Origin: Histoplasma ohiense
Taxonomy: Eukaryota > Ascomycota > Eurotiomycetes > Onygenales > Ajellomycetaceae
Direction of reading: 5' to 3'
NCBI GenBank assembly: GCA_017607445.1
Contig: JAEVHH010000001.1
Location: 6,510,001-6,574,000, forward strand
Length of the DNA stretch: 64,000 nucleotides
The notes beneath the pieces are model-generated. The model saw only the letters and a list, made by a program, of their open reading frames with translations, did no database searches and was not told where the DNA came from. A program made the translations under genes and the position numbers. Positions 49,192 through 61,388 of this stretch are shown piece by piece. The first letter of the stretch is position 1. Each line of letters starts with the position of its first letter.

Positions 49192-49196
49192 CAAAC

Positions 49197-52100
49197 ATCT
49201 GAATACTATAGAACTGAATACACTGATGTATAGAGAATATCTGAGATGGAAAAGAGAAGTGGCAGTGAAGGTGTTATTGAACATGAATGCTTTGATGAAG
49301 TATATTAATGATTATATACTAAAATGATTGTCTGATGTATAATGAATGAAGGAATCTAAATGAGTAAAGCTTCTGAACAATTGTTATCTTATCTTATCTG
49401 TGAGGGTAAAGATGCTCTTGCACTTTGAAGAATGATCTTGCTGCATCTGAATGTGTGTGCTTCTGAATGTAGAATATGATCTGATCTTGGAGCTTGATTG
49501 ATTTCAGAAGTATGATCCCTGAATTCATTGATGTACATGTCACATACAGTTGACAGATTGTAAGAATCAAATTCATATGATCTTACTCATGAATATGAGA
49601 TGCAGGTTCCACACACCAGGAATGGAAGATTTGAATCTCATCATTTAACATCAAATAAAGTGAGTGCTGTGTAAACCTTTGATTCAGAGTATTCTATACA
49701 TCATAAGAGAATCTGAGACAAAAGAACTGCTGTCTGTGAAAGATTTGAAAAATGAAATGTGTATGAAGACACTGTTTGAAAAGCATAAGAAGATCTTCTG
49801 AATGGACCTTCTGTCTTCTCTGCCACTTGAAAGAGAATTCATCCATGAGATTGATACAGAGGATGTGAAGCCAATAAATCACAATGCATACCCTCTATCA
49901 CAAACACATCTCAAGAAATTACAGCAGCAGATAGAGGAGTTGTTGAAGAGAGGTCTTATATAATCATTCTTCAGCATATGAAGCTTCTCAGTTCTATTCA
50001 CTAAGAAGTCAAATGAAGAATGGTGTATGTGCATCAACTATTGAGTGCTCAATAAGCTCACTGTAAAGAATGGATATCCACTACCATGAATTCAACAACA
50101 ACTAGATACAGTAGAAAATGTCTGATATTTGATGAAGATTGACCTACTCACAGAATACTGACAGATTTGTGTAGATGAACTATCAGTGCTCAAAACAGTG
50201 TTTAACATGCAATGAAGAAAGTTTGAATTTTTTGTGATGTCTATGGAACTTACAAACACCTCTGCAACCTTTCAGATGATAATGAATATGATTCTTGCAA
50301 AACAGAATGACTGATTGTGTTTTGTATATCTTGATGATATCTTAATCTTTTTGAACTCATACAAAGAGCATCTACAACATGTGAATCAGATGCTCACAAC
50401 TCTGACAGAGCACAAACTCTATGTCAAATCATTGAAATATATGTTTGATATGAAGGAGTTGGAGTTTGTGGGACATCTTGTGGAAGGGGGCTGCATATGC
50501 CCAATCTCTGAAAAACTAGAAGTTATTGTGAAATGTTCAAGGTCTAGAAATGTACATTATGTATGCCAATTTTTAGAACTGGCATTCTATTACAGAAGAT
50601 TTGTAAAGAATTTTGCATAAATTGCTGCTCTGTTGTCAGATCTTCTTAAAGAGACAGATGCTGAGCTTTGCAAAAAGAAATTTTGTTTGATCATCTGAAA
50701 TGCCTTCTGTGAAGAGGTCTTTCTTAAGCTTAGAGAATATATGACAACATCTTCAGTGCTTGTTCAACTGGATTGTATAAAGCTCTTCACAATTGAAATT
50801 GATGCATCAGAATGGGTCATTGGATGCTCTCTCTTGCAAGTGAAAGAGGATGATAAATTACACTCAGTAGTGTATGATGGCTGAAAGTTGTTGAGTGCAG
50901 AGCTTAACTATTCTGTGCATGAGAAGGAACTTTTAGTGATCAAATATGCACTAGATCTGTGGGATTGATATATTGACAATGAGCATATGACAATGATGAT
51001 CACTGATCATGAAAGCCTCATTTATTTGCAAATGACAATCAAACCCTCCAAGTGGCTAGCATGATGAATATCAGAGTTCCAGATGTACAACCTTCAAATC
51101 AAATACAGAAAAAGAGTGAATGCTATTGTGTCAGATGCCATAAATTGTAGATCTGATTTCATGAAAGAAGGTTCAGTGAATGTGACACAGAGAGAATTCA
51201 CATTAATGACACTGAGAGATTGTGATGAGACAGAGTGATTGAAAGTCATGATCATCTGCTTGAAGAATGGGAGTGTATCAGCTGATAAATGCCTGATGAA
51301 GATAATAGAAGAGATGCTTTCAAAATTCAAGCTTGTGAAGTTAGAGAAGAATGTTGTGCTTTACTGTGATCTCAGTTATGTGGAGGTACTGTATCTTGAG
51401 CCTCAGTTTCAATGAGATCTGGTAAGTTGTATGCACAAGGAGTTCAGTCACTTAGAGAGCTCAGAACTTATAGATGTTCTGAAAGATCAAGTATACTGAC
51501 CAAACATGAAAGAAGATATTCAGACATACACACAGAAGTACCCAAACTGTCAAGTCTCAAAGAATGCAAGACAAGGATTGAAGTGTGAGAGGGCACAACA
51601 TCAGATAGAAGATATGATTAAACTGTTTGAATGTTGAGAAATAGATCTTATAGAGATATTGTCATGAATGTCAAATGAAAACTGCTGAATAATAACAGCA
51701 ATCAATTATGTCACAGATTGGTCAATTGCATGAGTGATGTCAGAGATGATGAAGAAAATCATTGCTAAATTTCTATATAATAATATCTACATCAATTATG
51801 GTATACTCTGTGAGATATTGATAGATAATGATGCAAACCTCATAGAAGAAGCTGTGAGGCACTTCATCAAACAGTTGCAGATGAAGCATTGCATGATGAC
51901 ATTCTATCATTCTTGTACAAATGAAAAAGTTGAATGCTTAAATGAAATACTAGACAGCATGCTGATGAAATATCTAGTGAGAAAGCTTATGAGATTATGG
52001 AATGAATATCTGAAACAGATATTATTTGCAATGTGAGTTCATCAGCATGCAGTCTCAAAGTGCTTGCTGTTCTATCTGCTCTATGGAGTGCATCCGCGTA

Positions 52101-52982
52101 TTCTGGGGGATACACAGGAGCAGATAGAGGAGGAGGTAGTGATTGTGAATGTGAAATCAAGAGTGAGAGAAGTTAGTCACATCTGAGTAAAAGCAAATGA
52201 ATTACTGCTCAACTGCATCATACAATTGAAAAGAATATGAGACTCACTAGTGAAAGAAATGAGTCTTGCTGTGGGCACTTGAGTTCTTGTATGAAATGAA
52301 GAATCTGAGAAGTTTCAATCAAGGTGGTTTGAGCTGTACAAAATTCTCAAATCACACTCTCTTGAAATGTATGTATGCTCTGAAAAAATCAGAGAAATGA
52401 GTTCTACACAATCTTATAAATGACTCTTGTCTTGTAGAGATGAAGATGAAGGATTTCAATGGGCTGTGATCATCTGCAGCACTATCATCAGTGTTGAAGA
52501 AAAGAGAGCTTATGATAGAAAAGCTCAGAGAAGTTAGAGAAATCATTGATGCTTATGAATCAGATGATATCACTTACTCAGATCTCTTGACAATAATGAA
52601 AAAAGAATGAGAGGAAATGGAAAAGATGGACATACAGCATACTCTGATAAGTGATAAGACTGTTGCTGACTGTACAATATTGTGATGTAGACAGCGGGCG
52701 CAACACAGTCAGAGGCAAACTTGAGACAGTCAATCAGTATATGAATCAGATTGCAAGAAACAAAGAGATTCAGAAGAGGATTTGACTGTCTACACTAGCT
52801 CAATTACAGAGATTTCAGAGAATGAACTGTCAGAAACATCAATGAACATATTGAATCAAGCTATTTCAGCATCTGAGAACATTTAGAGATTGAGTAAGAT
52901 TAGTTTTGATGAGTTATTCACTGTAGTTGTCTGAGTTTGTGAAGAGGGGCAGTATAATACACAGAGGCAGAAGACTCTCATT
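49197..52982 (+). pseudogene. C pol: protease, RT, RNase H, integrase (RT box intact)
   Basis: Continues the C gag frame. A TAA at 49340-49342, followed closely by ATG, may mark the gag/pol boundary. Protease end (LILELD.FQKYDP near 49480), RT with EFIHEIDTED, then VYLDDILIF with Tyr-Leu-Asp-Asp intact at 50327-50338, RNase H (EIDASEW near 50790, YSVHEKELLVI), integrase zinc finger (HKEFSHLE, NCQ near 51550), and core (IDNDANLIEE, TFYHSCTNEKVECLNE). The longest clean runs are 50315-50620 and 51734-52036, in the same frame. A gtatgtat duplication near 52370 shifts the frame; the tail continues in another frame. A6 interrupts at 52983 after tcatt. Confidence 0.85.
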
Positions 52983-53516
52983 TGTGACAGATTAGCATCT
53001 GTTAGTAATTAACTTACGCAATCAACTCCCCTTCTGCATCTGCTTGTTTCTGGCTGTTGTGACCTTGCATAACCCTCGATGTTCTTCCACTCTGTGCTCT
53101 GCACTCATGTAGTTTCTAACAATTCTTCTGTGTAGCTCTTAACATTCTTCCACTTCATGCTCCATGCTTATGTAGTCTCTAATGATTCTTCTGTGTAGCT
53201 TCTTATGTTCTCCCACTCTGTGTTCCGCGCTTGTGTAGTCTCTAACAATTCTTTCATGTAGCTCTCAATGATTCCCCTGCTTCATGTTTCACACTCATAT
53301 AGCTTCTAACAATTCTTACATGTACCTCTTAATATTCTTCCACTCTGCACTTCACTGTGGAGTGGCTTCTGATGTTCTTTCATCTCAAACTTTTCTCTAT
53401 AAGAACTCTCTTTGTACAATCTTTTCTTCTGATTTCTTTTCTCTTTCTTTTCTTAATCAATTCATAATCTGTAATTAGAATAGTATCAAATTGTTAATTG
53501 AAGTACACTCATTACA
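52983..53516 (+). repeat. A6 5' LTR
   Basis: 534 bp, TGTGACAGATTAGC...CATTACA, with four minisatellite units at about 53090-53340. Confidence 0.92.
53398..53403 (+). promoter_or_regulatory. TATA-type box in the A6 LTR
   Basis: tataag within ctctataagaac, preserved in all A LTRs read, about 55 nt upstream of the site that pairs with the putative primer-binding site. This is where the transcript would be expected to start. Confidence 0.6.
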
Positions 53517-53529
53517 TTATGAATTGATT
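53455..53529 (+). promoter_or_regulatory. Putative self-priming pair (LTR site and primer-binding site)
   Basis: aatcaattcataat (53455-53468) and attatgaattgatt (53516-53529) are exact 14-nt reverse complements. The second begins at the last base of the LTR, where a primer-binding site belongs. No TGG tRNA-type site is present. Equivalent pairs occur in A1 and A5. Confidence 0.55.
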
Positions 53530-53896
53530 CTTCTGTGTTTAAGATCTGAGTGTCTTGTTATTAGTTCTTATGTCTGAGTGTGTTGTTACCAGTTCTTACA
53601 TCTGAGTGTGTTGTTTACAGATCTGAGTGTCTAGTTGTTACAAGAGATCTCTCATGAATCTGAATGCTCTTATCATTAGTTATATAGACTGTTGTGTCTA
53701 AGTGTCTGAAACACAATTGACTGTGTTCTATGAGGTCTGAGTGCCTATGAACTGTAATGCTGTGAATAGTGTTCATGAAGAAGCTTGATCAAGCTTAGTG
53801 CTGCAACACTGTGAATAGTGTCTGTGAGAGGATTGAATGTCTACAAGTATTTCTTTGTCTTTCTTTTATTATTATTACATGTCTTTAGATATTGAA
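53517..53896 (+). other. A6 untranslated leader
   Basis: Seven or so tctgagtg variants, then aagcttgatcaagctt near 53780 between two copies of acwctgtgaatag-type sequence. No ORF. Confidence 0.65.
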
Positions 53897-54910
53897 ATGA
53901 ACTACAAACAATTCTACAAACACCCACTGCATCTGAATGCAGTGGACAACAACTTAGATCTATGAAGTATTCTTCAGCAGCAAGTGCTACAGATGACTGA
54001 ATTGCAATGATGACTTGCTGAGATGAGCACTTCTGTGTTCACCATTTCTTCTATGTCTGCATCTTATGAAAAGCCCTCAAGAGAGAAGCTCTCAATCCTT
54101 GACAAATACAAGAGAGATCTAGCACTCTACCTCATGTGGAAATCAAAAGCAAACATCAAATTGGACATTGATGAATGAGCAATAGACTCACTATCCAATC
54201 AAGTGTGGTATATCCATAGCAGATTGAATGATGACACATTAGCAAAATTCCAACTCTGAATGAGTCATTGCCAGAATCATCAGTGTATATCAGAGCTAGT
54301 CTTTCAACAACTCAACTCTCTCTTTCTCAATCCTACACTTCAAGCCAAGATGTTGAACTGGCTTAATCAGACTTGTCAGATGAATGTTGTGTTGACAACT
54401 TATCTTTCTGAATTCAATTGCAAACTCCTAGAAGCAGATGGGTAAGACTGGAATGATGCTGTCAAGATCAACATGTTGTTCAAGAACTTGAACTTTCAAT
54501 TGCATAACTGAAGTATAGAGCATTCAAAGCTCTCAACATACAGCAAATTCTGCACTGATCTTTGTCTGTTGAACAACAATCTGTCTCAGTTTCACACACT
54601 TCAAAATCATAGAGAATTCTGCTGAACAAATGCATACATCTCAAATCACTCTGCAGCACCCCCCACCTCTGAACCAGAATCAATGAACTGAGTCCCACAC
54701 ATGAATGCAAGCCATCCAAAAATCCCCAATGTCTCAGAGAAGAATGCCATCAATCAAATCATCAGAGAAGTCTGCATACACTGTGACAAGTCAGAGCACT
54801 TCACAAATCAATGTTCAAATGCAATTGCTCTGAGTAAACCCCCCACATGTGTGAATGCTGTGTTGTCTGTAAATAGGCAAGAACAGAGAAAAGATGAGCT
54901 CTTACTCTAA
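53897..54910 (+). pseudogene. A6 gag
   Basis: ATG 53897, TAA 54908-54910; 338 codons. TGA stops occur in the first half; the last part (54701-54910) is open and includes the zinc knuckle CIHCDKSEHFTNQC (54773-54814). Trp is retained as TGG in KTDWND-like sequence near 54448, where other copies have TGA. Confidence 0.86.
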
Positions 54911-54963
54911 AATATGAACAAGAGCTCAAGAAGCAAAAAGCTAGCTGAAGATTTGAGCAGAAG

Positions 54964-57900
54964 ATGCAAGTGAATGCAATCATGATCTCTGTCATTGTAA
55001 ATAGCTTAGTCAATATACAAGCAATGATAGACAGTGGTTTTCTTCACTACACTCTTATAGACACCCAGCTGGTTGAGAAGCATAAGCTCCAGCATATTCC
55101 CTTCCCCAAACTGCATAAGCTCAGTGGATTTGATGGCTCCAGAGGATCCGCCTCCTACAACATGGTAAGATTTAATGTTGATGTAGGAGGATATGAGAAA
55201 AAGAACATATATGCATATGAAATACAAGACCTTGAGTACAATCTAATGCTCAGCCTATCATGGCTCACAGAATTTGGAACCTTGTTGAACACATACAACC
55301 ACTGCCTTATTTTCCCAGAAGGCAACTGTGTTTATGAGAAGAATGTCAATAGAACCACTGATCTCACTCAGATATCAGTGAAAGCATACAAACTACTAAC
55401 CCACCAAACACATGAGAAGAAGAACATCCAAGTGTTCACTGCTAGCATGGCAGATATCAAGAAAGCATTAGAAAAGTTAGAACTCAAAGATCTCAAGAAA
55501 TCATACAAGAAACTACTCAAATCATACAAAGACTTCACAGATATATTCAATGAGAAAGAAGCTGAAAAGCTTCTCTCTCATCAAGAACCCAGTATAGATC
55601 ATACAATTGAGTTCATTAAGAAAGACAGTAAGAATCCACAATCACTCTGAGGTTCTCTCTACAGCATATCACACAACAAACTCCTTGTTCTATGAAAAAC
55701 ACTCAACAGATTACTAGATAAAGACTTCATTCATATTAGCAACTCATCTGCTGCAGCATCTGTACTGTTTGTGAAGAAATCAGAAGAAGACTTACAATTC
55801 TGCATCAACTATTGAAAACTCAACAAGATTATACAGAAGAATCAATACCTTCTTCCACTCATCAATGAAACACTTGAATGAATAGAAAAAGCAAAATGAT
55901 TTACAAAACTTGACATCTCTGCAGTCTTCTACAAGATAAGAATTAATGAAGATGATGAATGGCTAACTGTCTTTCATACATGTTATGGATTATACAAATG
56001 AACAGTGACTCTCTTTGGATTAGTGAATGCTCTGAGTACATTTCAGAAATACATTAACTGAGCTCTATGAGATCTGCTCAATGAGATCACCTCAGTGTAC
56101 ATGAATGATATCTTGATCTTCACTGATGAATCATTCACTGAGCATTGTAAGCACATATGACAAGTTCTTGACCATCTACAAAAAGCTGAACTGCAAGTGA
56201 ACATTGATAAATATGACTTTGAGATCAAGTCTATAATCTATCTAGAATTCATCATTGAAGCTGAAAAAGATGTATGCATAAATTCTAAGAAGATGGAAGC
56301 AATCCTCAACTGAGAGGCATCAGTCTCAGTAAAAGAAACTAGAAGCTTTCTAGAATTCATCAACTTCTATTGAAGATTCATTAAAGACTTCTCTGATATC
56401 ATATGACCACTGACAGATCTGATCTGGAAAGACACTGTATTTCAATGAACTGATGAAGTGGACACAGCATTCAAAAAGCTGAAGTGTATGTTCACAAGCA
56501 TCTCAATGCTGCAATCATTCAATTCAGATAAGCATACAATTCTTGAAACAGATGTCTCAGATTATGTAGTAGACAGAGCATTAATACAATATGATAATGA
56601 AGATGTTCTACAACTCTGTGCCTTCATCTTGAAAAAGATGTCATCTGCTGAATGCAACTACAAGATCTACAACAAGAAGCTTCTAGCAATCATACAATGT
56701 TTCAAAGAATGAGAGTCTGAACTTATGAGTGTCAAAAAGTTTGAGATTGTTATCAATCATAAGAACTTAGAATACTTCACAATCACTTGTAAACTCATCA
56801 AGAGATATATGCATTGATCATTGTTTCTTAGCTGTTTTTCATTCACAATTTGTTATTAATCTGAAGTAGAGAACACTCTTGCAGATGCTCTGTTCTGCCA
56901 AGAATAAGATATACCATCTGATGACTTAGATGACAGATGAAAACACTGAGAGCATCAGTTAATCAACCCCACAATCATAGAAAGTCCTACACAATCAGAT
57001 GAACCTCATGTACATATCAATCAGTCTCAAGCTCAAGAATCCTCACTTGAAGAACAATGAAGACTAGCAGCAGAAGCAAATGAATTCTGACAGCAAGCCA
57101 TTGAAGCTGTACAAAGTAAAGCATCTCAATTCCCCACAGATGTATACCCAAGAACAGATATCTCAGCATATTTGATTGACAATGACAACTGCTTACACTT
57201 TTGAAATAGATGATGAATCCCCAATTCAGAATCTCTATGAACATGAATTATGCAAGAAATTCATGACTCACTGATGACTGAGCACTCAGAATGTGAAATC
57301 ATGTACAACATCATTGTCTGAGAATTCTACTGATCAGATATGTTGAAAGACATACATCAGTTTATACACAACTGTGATCACTGCAGCTCAGTGATAGTAT
57401 GATATGAACACTGAAAAGAGATACTGAAGCCTCTATCTGTCTCTGACTGAACTTGGCACAATATAGCTATCAATTTTGCAGTTTTCTTATCTGAAAATGG
57501 AGATTCTATGAACATTCTAGTCATTGTCAATCAACTCAGCAAGAGCATAATACTACAGTTCTATGACAAGATGAATGTTGAAGTAGTTGCAGATGTCTTC
57601 ATCAGAAGTCTGTTCTATTGTATACACAGTCTGCCTTCATTCATTGTATCAGATAGAGACAGTCAATTCATCAGTGCACTCTGAGCCTGCATATATCAAT
57701 TATTAAAAATTGAACAAAAGTTATCAACAGCATACCATTCAGAGACTGATGAAGCTACTGAGAGAATGATACAAATGATAAAGAACATTCTCTGTAAGTT
57801 CTGCAATTACATGCAAGACAACTGAAGCAACCTGCTGTCACACACTGAGATTGTGATTAATGGTTGAGATTTCATTATGACAGACATAAGCTCATTCTTT

Positions 57901-58542
57901 CTTCTACACAGATACAACTTAGAGATCCTGGATTTCTCTGAGACTCTCTGAGAAACTGTGTACACCCACAGCTTCATACAGACAGCAGAGAACATCATGA
58001 GCAAGCTGAAGAAGGCTCACAAATAAACAGAAACTTCAATGATCAGCACTCAGCAAGATTATAAAAATCAAATGAACATCAGAAGAAGTTCTGTAACTCA
58101 ATATCATATAGAAAACAAAGTCTGACTGAATCTCAAGAACATAAGAACAGATCATCTCTTGTATACACTAGATTATCATCACATCAAATATACAGTGAAG
58201 AAAGTGTTAGATACACATGATTATCAACTCAACACCTCATCTAACATCCACAACATCTTTCATATGAACCTGCTTCAACCTGCAGCTGAGAATCCATTCC
58301 CCTCACAGAGAATCTTCAATTGACAGCTATTCATCATTGTAGAAGAAGACAACAAACTTGAGTGGGAAATTGAAGCAATTCTTGATGATAGAATCAATCA
58401 CTGCTGCTGTGAATACCTCATCAAATGAGTAGAATACAATTGTCTGATCTGGGAATCTGTGTCTGTCTTGGAGAACACCACCACTCTCGACACCTACAAG
58501 TTCTCACTCACCCCGGTAGAGGGGGGTTATGTGACAGATTAG
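54964..58542 (+). pseudogene. A6 pol (N-terminal 228 codons intact, rest TGA-rich)
   Basis: ATG 54964 to TAG 58540-58542, 1193 codons. Codons 1-228 are open: protease Asp-Ser-Gly, then LSWLTEFG with Trp kept, and the linker to RT. Beyond 55650 TGA stops resume: RT (MND at 56101-56109), RNase H (open 56458-56712), integrase (CDHC near 57380, SDRDSQF near 57650), chromodomain (58340-58480, ending PVEGGYVTD). In the -1 overlap with gag the frame is readable upstream of the ATG, so pol may be made by frameshifting rather than from this ATG. Confidence 0.88.
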
Positions 58543-59063
58543 CATTTATTAGTAATTAACTTACACAATCAACTCCTCTTCTGCATCTGCTTGTTTCTGG
58601 CCATTGTGATCTTGCATAACTCTCAATATTCTTTCACTCTGTGCTCTGTGCTCATGTAGTTTCTAACAATTCTTCTGCATAGCTCTTAACATTCTTCCAC
58701 TTCATGCTTCACACTCATGTAGTCTCTAATAATTCTTCTGTGTAGCTTCTTACATTCTTCTGCTCTATGTTCCACACTCATGTAGTCTCTAACAATTCTT
58801 CTGTGTAGCTCTCAATGATTTCTCCATTTCATATTCCACACTCATGTAGCTTCTAACAATTCTTACACATACTTCTTAATGTTCTTCCACTCTGTGCTTC
58901 ACTGTGGAGCAGTTTCTGATGTTCTTCTGCTCTGAACTTTCTTCTATAAGAACCCTCTTTGTACAACCTTTTCTTCTGATTTCTTTTCTCTTTCTTTCCT
59001 TAATCAATTCGTAATCTGTAATTAGGATAGTACCAAATCGTTAATCGAAGTACGCCCGTTACA
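58530..59063 (+). repeat. A6 3' LTR
   Basis: 534 bp, preceded by the polypurine tract gtagagggggg. Its right end keeps CG (caattcgtaatctg, gtacgcccgttaca). Confidence 0.92.
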
Positions 59064-59068
59064 TCATT

Positions 59069-61238
59069 GAAAAATATGAGATCTGCCACATCTAGTTGTC
59101 AAGTATAGAACTGGTAAAAGATCATGTAAGATTAATGACTAGAAGAGAAAGGGAAAAAAAGAAAGTCAGAAAAATGATCTATTCACATACAGCTCTAATG
59201 ACTGCTGCAGAGACTTCATCTGACTTCTAAAAACACAGAAAAATTCAAGCACAAAGGAAAAGATGCATGCCAATGAAACACTCAAATCAACATCTCTGAA
59301 AACTACTCATACACAATAAAAGGAAAACTAAAAATCAGTTTGTGTCAAGGACTTCAGAATCTCAAAACATGTGTGTAGAAGTGTGATGCACATCTCCACC
59401 TCATGCAGAGCCTGGCACATCAATTTGATATCTTCAATAGAGAGATTTGCAGAAAGCTCAACAAAACAATGAGTATATATACACAGAGAAAAACTGATCA
59501 GAAGAGAGAAGAATGAAAAAGAAGTGAACAGAGTAGTTGAGTGAGCATCTGAGCTTCTACAAAAACAGATGATGAACACTCACTCAATGAAAGTTGAAGA
59601 AAGAGAAGAAAAAGAGAAAGTGGAATTGAAAGTGAAGAAGAGTGAACAAATCATGAAAGAATCTGAGAGAGAAGCAGAGATAGATGTATGCAGAATGATG
59701 TCAGAAGTAACTGTAGAATATTAACAGTTATCACAATGAGAAAAAAGAAATGTACACTTACTGAAGAAACAGAAACTCTTCTTGAAGCTTCAGAAACAGT
59801 TGCAGCAGAGATGAGAGCAGTTGACAGAATGATTATATGCAGAAGATAGAATGCAAAATTGAAATGATTCTTTACTTCTTACACAATCAGCACAAGAAAC
59901 AGATGTATACTCATTGTGGGTATAAAAAAGCATCATATTACTGTTCAGACTATCTTGAACACATATCTTCTTTCTATGAATGATCAAGTTGAAAGTCATT
60001 TGTCAACAAAGAGAACAAAGACACTCATCTGATAAGCTGAAAGCATATGAAAACAGAGAAATGATGCAGAAGTTGATGTAAGTGAACATGATGCAGAGAT
60101 CTTCATCTGTCATAATCTCAACAACACAGAGACTCTGTACAATTTCATCTATGAAAGTTAGAATAAAAGTTGTAGAAAAGAAACAAGAAGGGGTATAACA
60201 TACACTCAGTACAATCAGTACAAACAACAGCAGAATTCAGAGAGTGTGTAAGATTGCTAAAAGTCTCATACTTGCTTCAAGCAAGAGATGTGACAGACAA
60301 ATAACTGGTGAATTGAATTGTATTGTACAGTACTTGTGTGTGAAATCATGTTTTGATGAAGACAGTGGAAGTGGGGGAAGGGTGTGGAGGATAGAGAAGA
60401 GGGCTGTGGAAGATGTGCAGAGTCTTTTGAAGATTGAATGAGAGAGAGAAATCAGTATGGGAGGAAAGAAGAGGATTGATGAGAATGAGAGAGAAGGAAT
60501 CAGTGAAAGCAGAGAAGACAGTGGCAGAGGACAACACAGAGACATCCATCATTGCAGCATCTTCACAAATGCTATCATCACTGCCTACACCCTCACCAAC
60601 TGCTTCACTGATGTTGTCATTGTCATGCTCTGCCCCCACAACATCAGTGGAGGTGATCTCCTCAACAGAAGTGAGATCACACACAGAAGAGGCTTTGAAA
60701 GAAGAGATAAGACAATCATGAGCAAGATATACACTCTGATGACAAGAAATAGAAGCTAACAACAGTTAGCAACTGTGAAAGCTGTCAATTCACAGTCAGA
60801 TTAGCTTTCAACAAGGTTTGATTGACAAGAACTTACCAATAGATCACACAACACAATCAGAATGATGAAAGATGTGATGATCAGAGATCATATTGCAGAA
60901 TAGAGAAGAGCTAGATGTTCAATAGAAGAGAATAGATGTGTAGAATGATTGAAGCAAGACAGAGAAGGTCAAATGAAAGGAGTATGAGAGAATGAATGAA
61001 AGAGAATAGTTGTGAATGATGGTGTTGATTAGTGATGGGCCGGTGTTGTTGTGATAGGAACTCATGTGCATGCAAAGTGAGTGTCTTACTGATTGCAGTT
61101 AGAAGATGCATGATCACAACAAGAGCTTGATGAATGCCACACTACAGACATCTCAGAAATAGTGCATTGCAAAGGTGGACACACACAGCAGAACATTATT
61201 TCTGTCATGAGAGTGTAGATGGATTTGATAGAGAAGGA
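59069..61238 (+). other. C 3' region between pol and the 3' LTR; no assigned gene
   Basis: 2.17 kb. Lys/Glu-rich coiled-coil-like stretches on the plus strand (59588-59720), then overlapping open frames on both strands at 60346-60762 (-, 138 codons, acidic, non-ATG start) and 60434-60721 (+, 95 codons). None has a domain I recognise, and I cannot decide which strand, if either, was coding. A purine-rich stretch (gatagagaagga) lies just before the LTR. Confidence 0.5.
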
Positions 61239-61384
61239 TGTGATAATTTCAGCTTATTATTCTTCCATGATGTATGCCACCCTCTATTATTAAGGATGGT
61301 GTATGCTACTGCACTAGTTATTTCGTATAAGAAGAGCTGCAAAGCTTAGAAGCTTTGAACAGCTTAAGCAATCTTTGAACTACA
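61239..61384 (+). repeat. C 3' LTR
   Basis: 146 bp, TGTGATAATTTCAGC...GAACTACA, same length as the 5' LTR, with the caaagcttagaagctttg hairpin preserved. A2 sequence resumes at gtgga. Confidence 0.85.
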
Positions 61385-61388
61385 GTGG

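Larger units (their letters stand above)
52983..59063 (+). mobile_element. Family A element A6, nested in C; best-preserved A copy
   Basis: 6.08 kb. Target duplication tcatt at 52978-52982 and 59064-59068. LTRs are 534 bp each. It contains the longest clean A coding run in the window (54964-55650, 228 codons). Confidence 0.94.
28451..61384 (+). mobile_element. Element C: Ty3/gypsy element with 146-bp LTRs, split by A3, A4 and A6
   Basis: LTRs 28451-28596 and 61239-61384. Element segments: 28451-29340, 35356-36413, 49197-52982 and 59069-61384, together about 8.05 kb. The target duplication in A2 is gtga / gtgg (28447-28450, 61385-61388), one G-A difference. The gag-pol reading frame continues exactly across the A3 and A4 insertions once one copy of each target duplication is removed. 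This proves that the pieces belong together. Confidence 0.88.

Noticed and set aside
28451..61384. A giant 33-kb LTR element
   Set aside because: Most of that span is three separate A insertions with their own target duplications; element C itself is ~8.05 kb.
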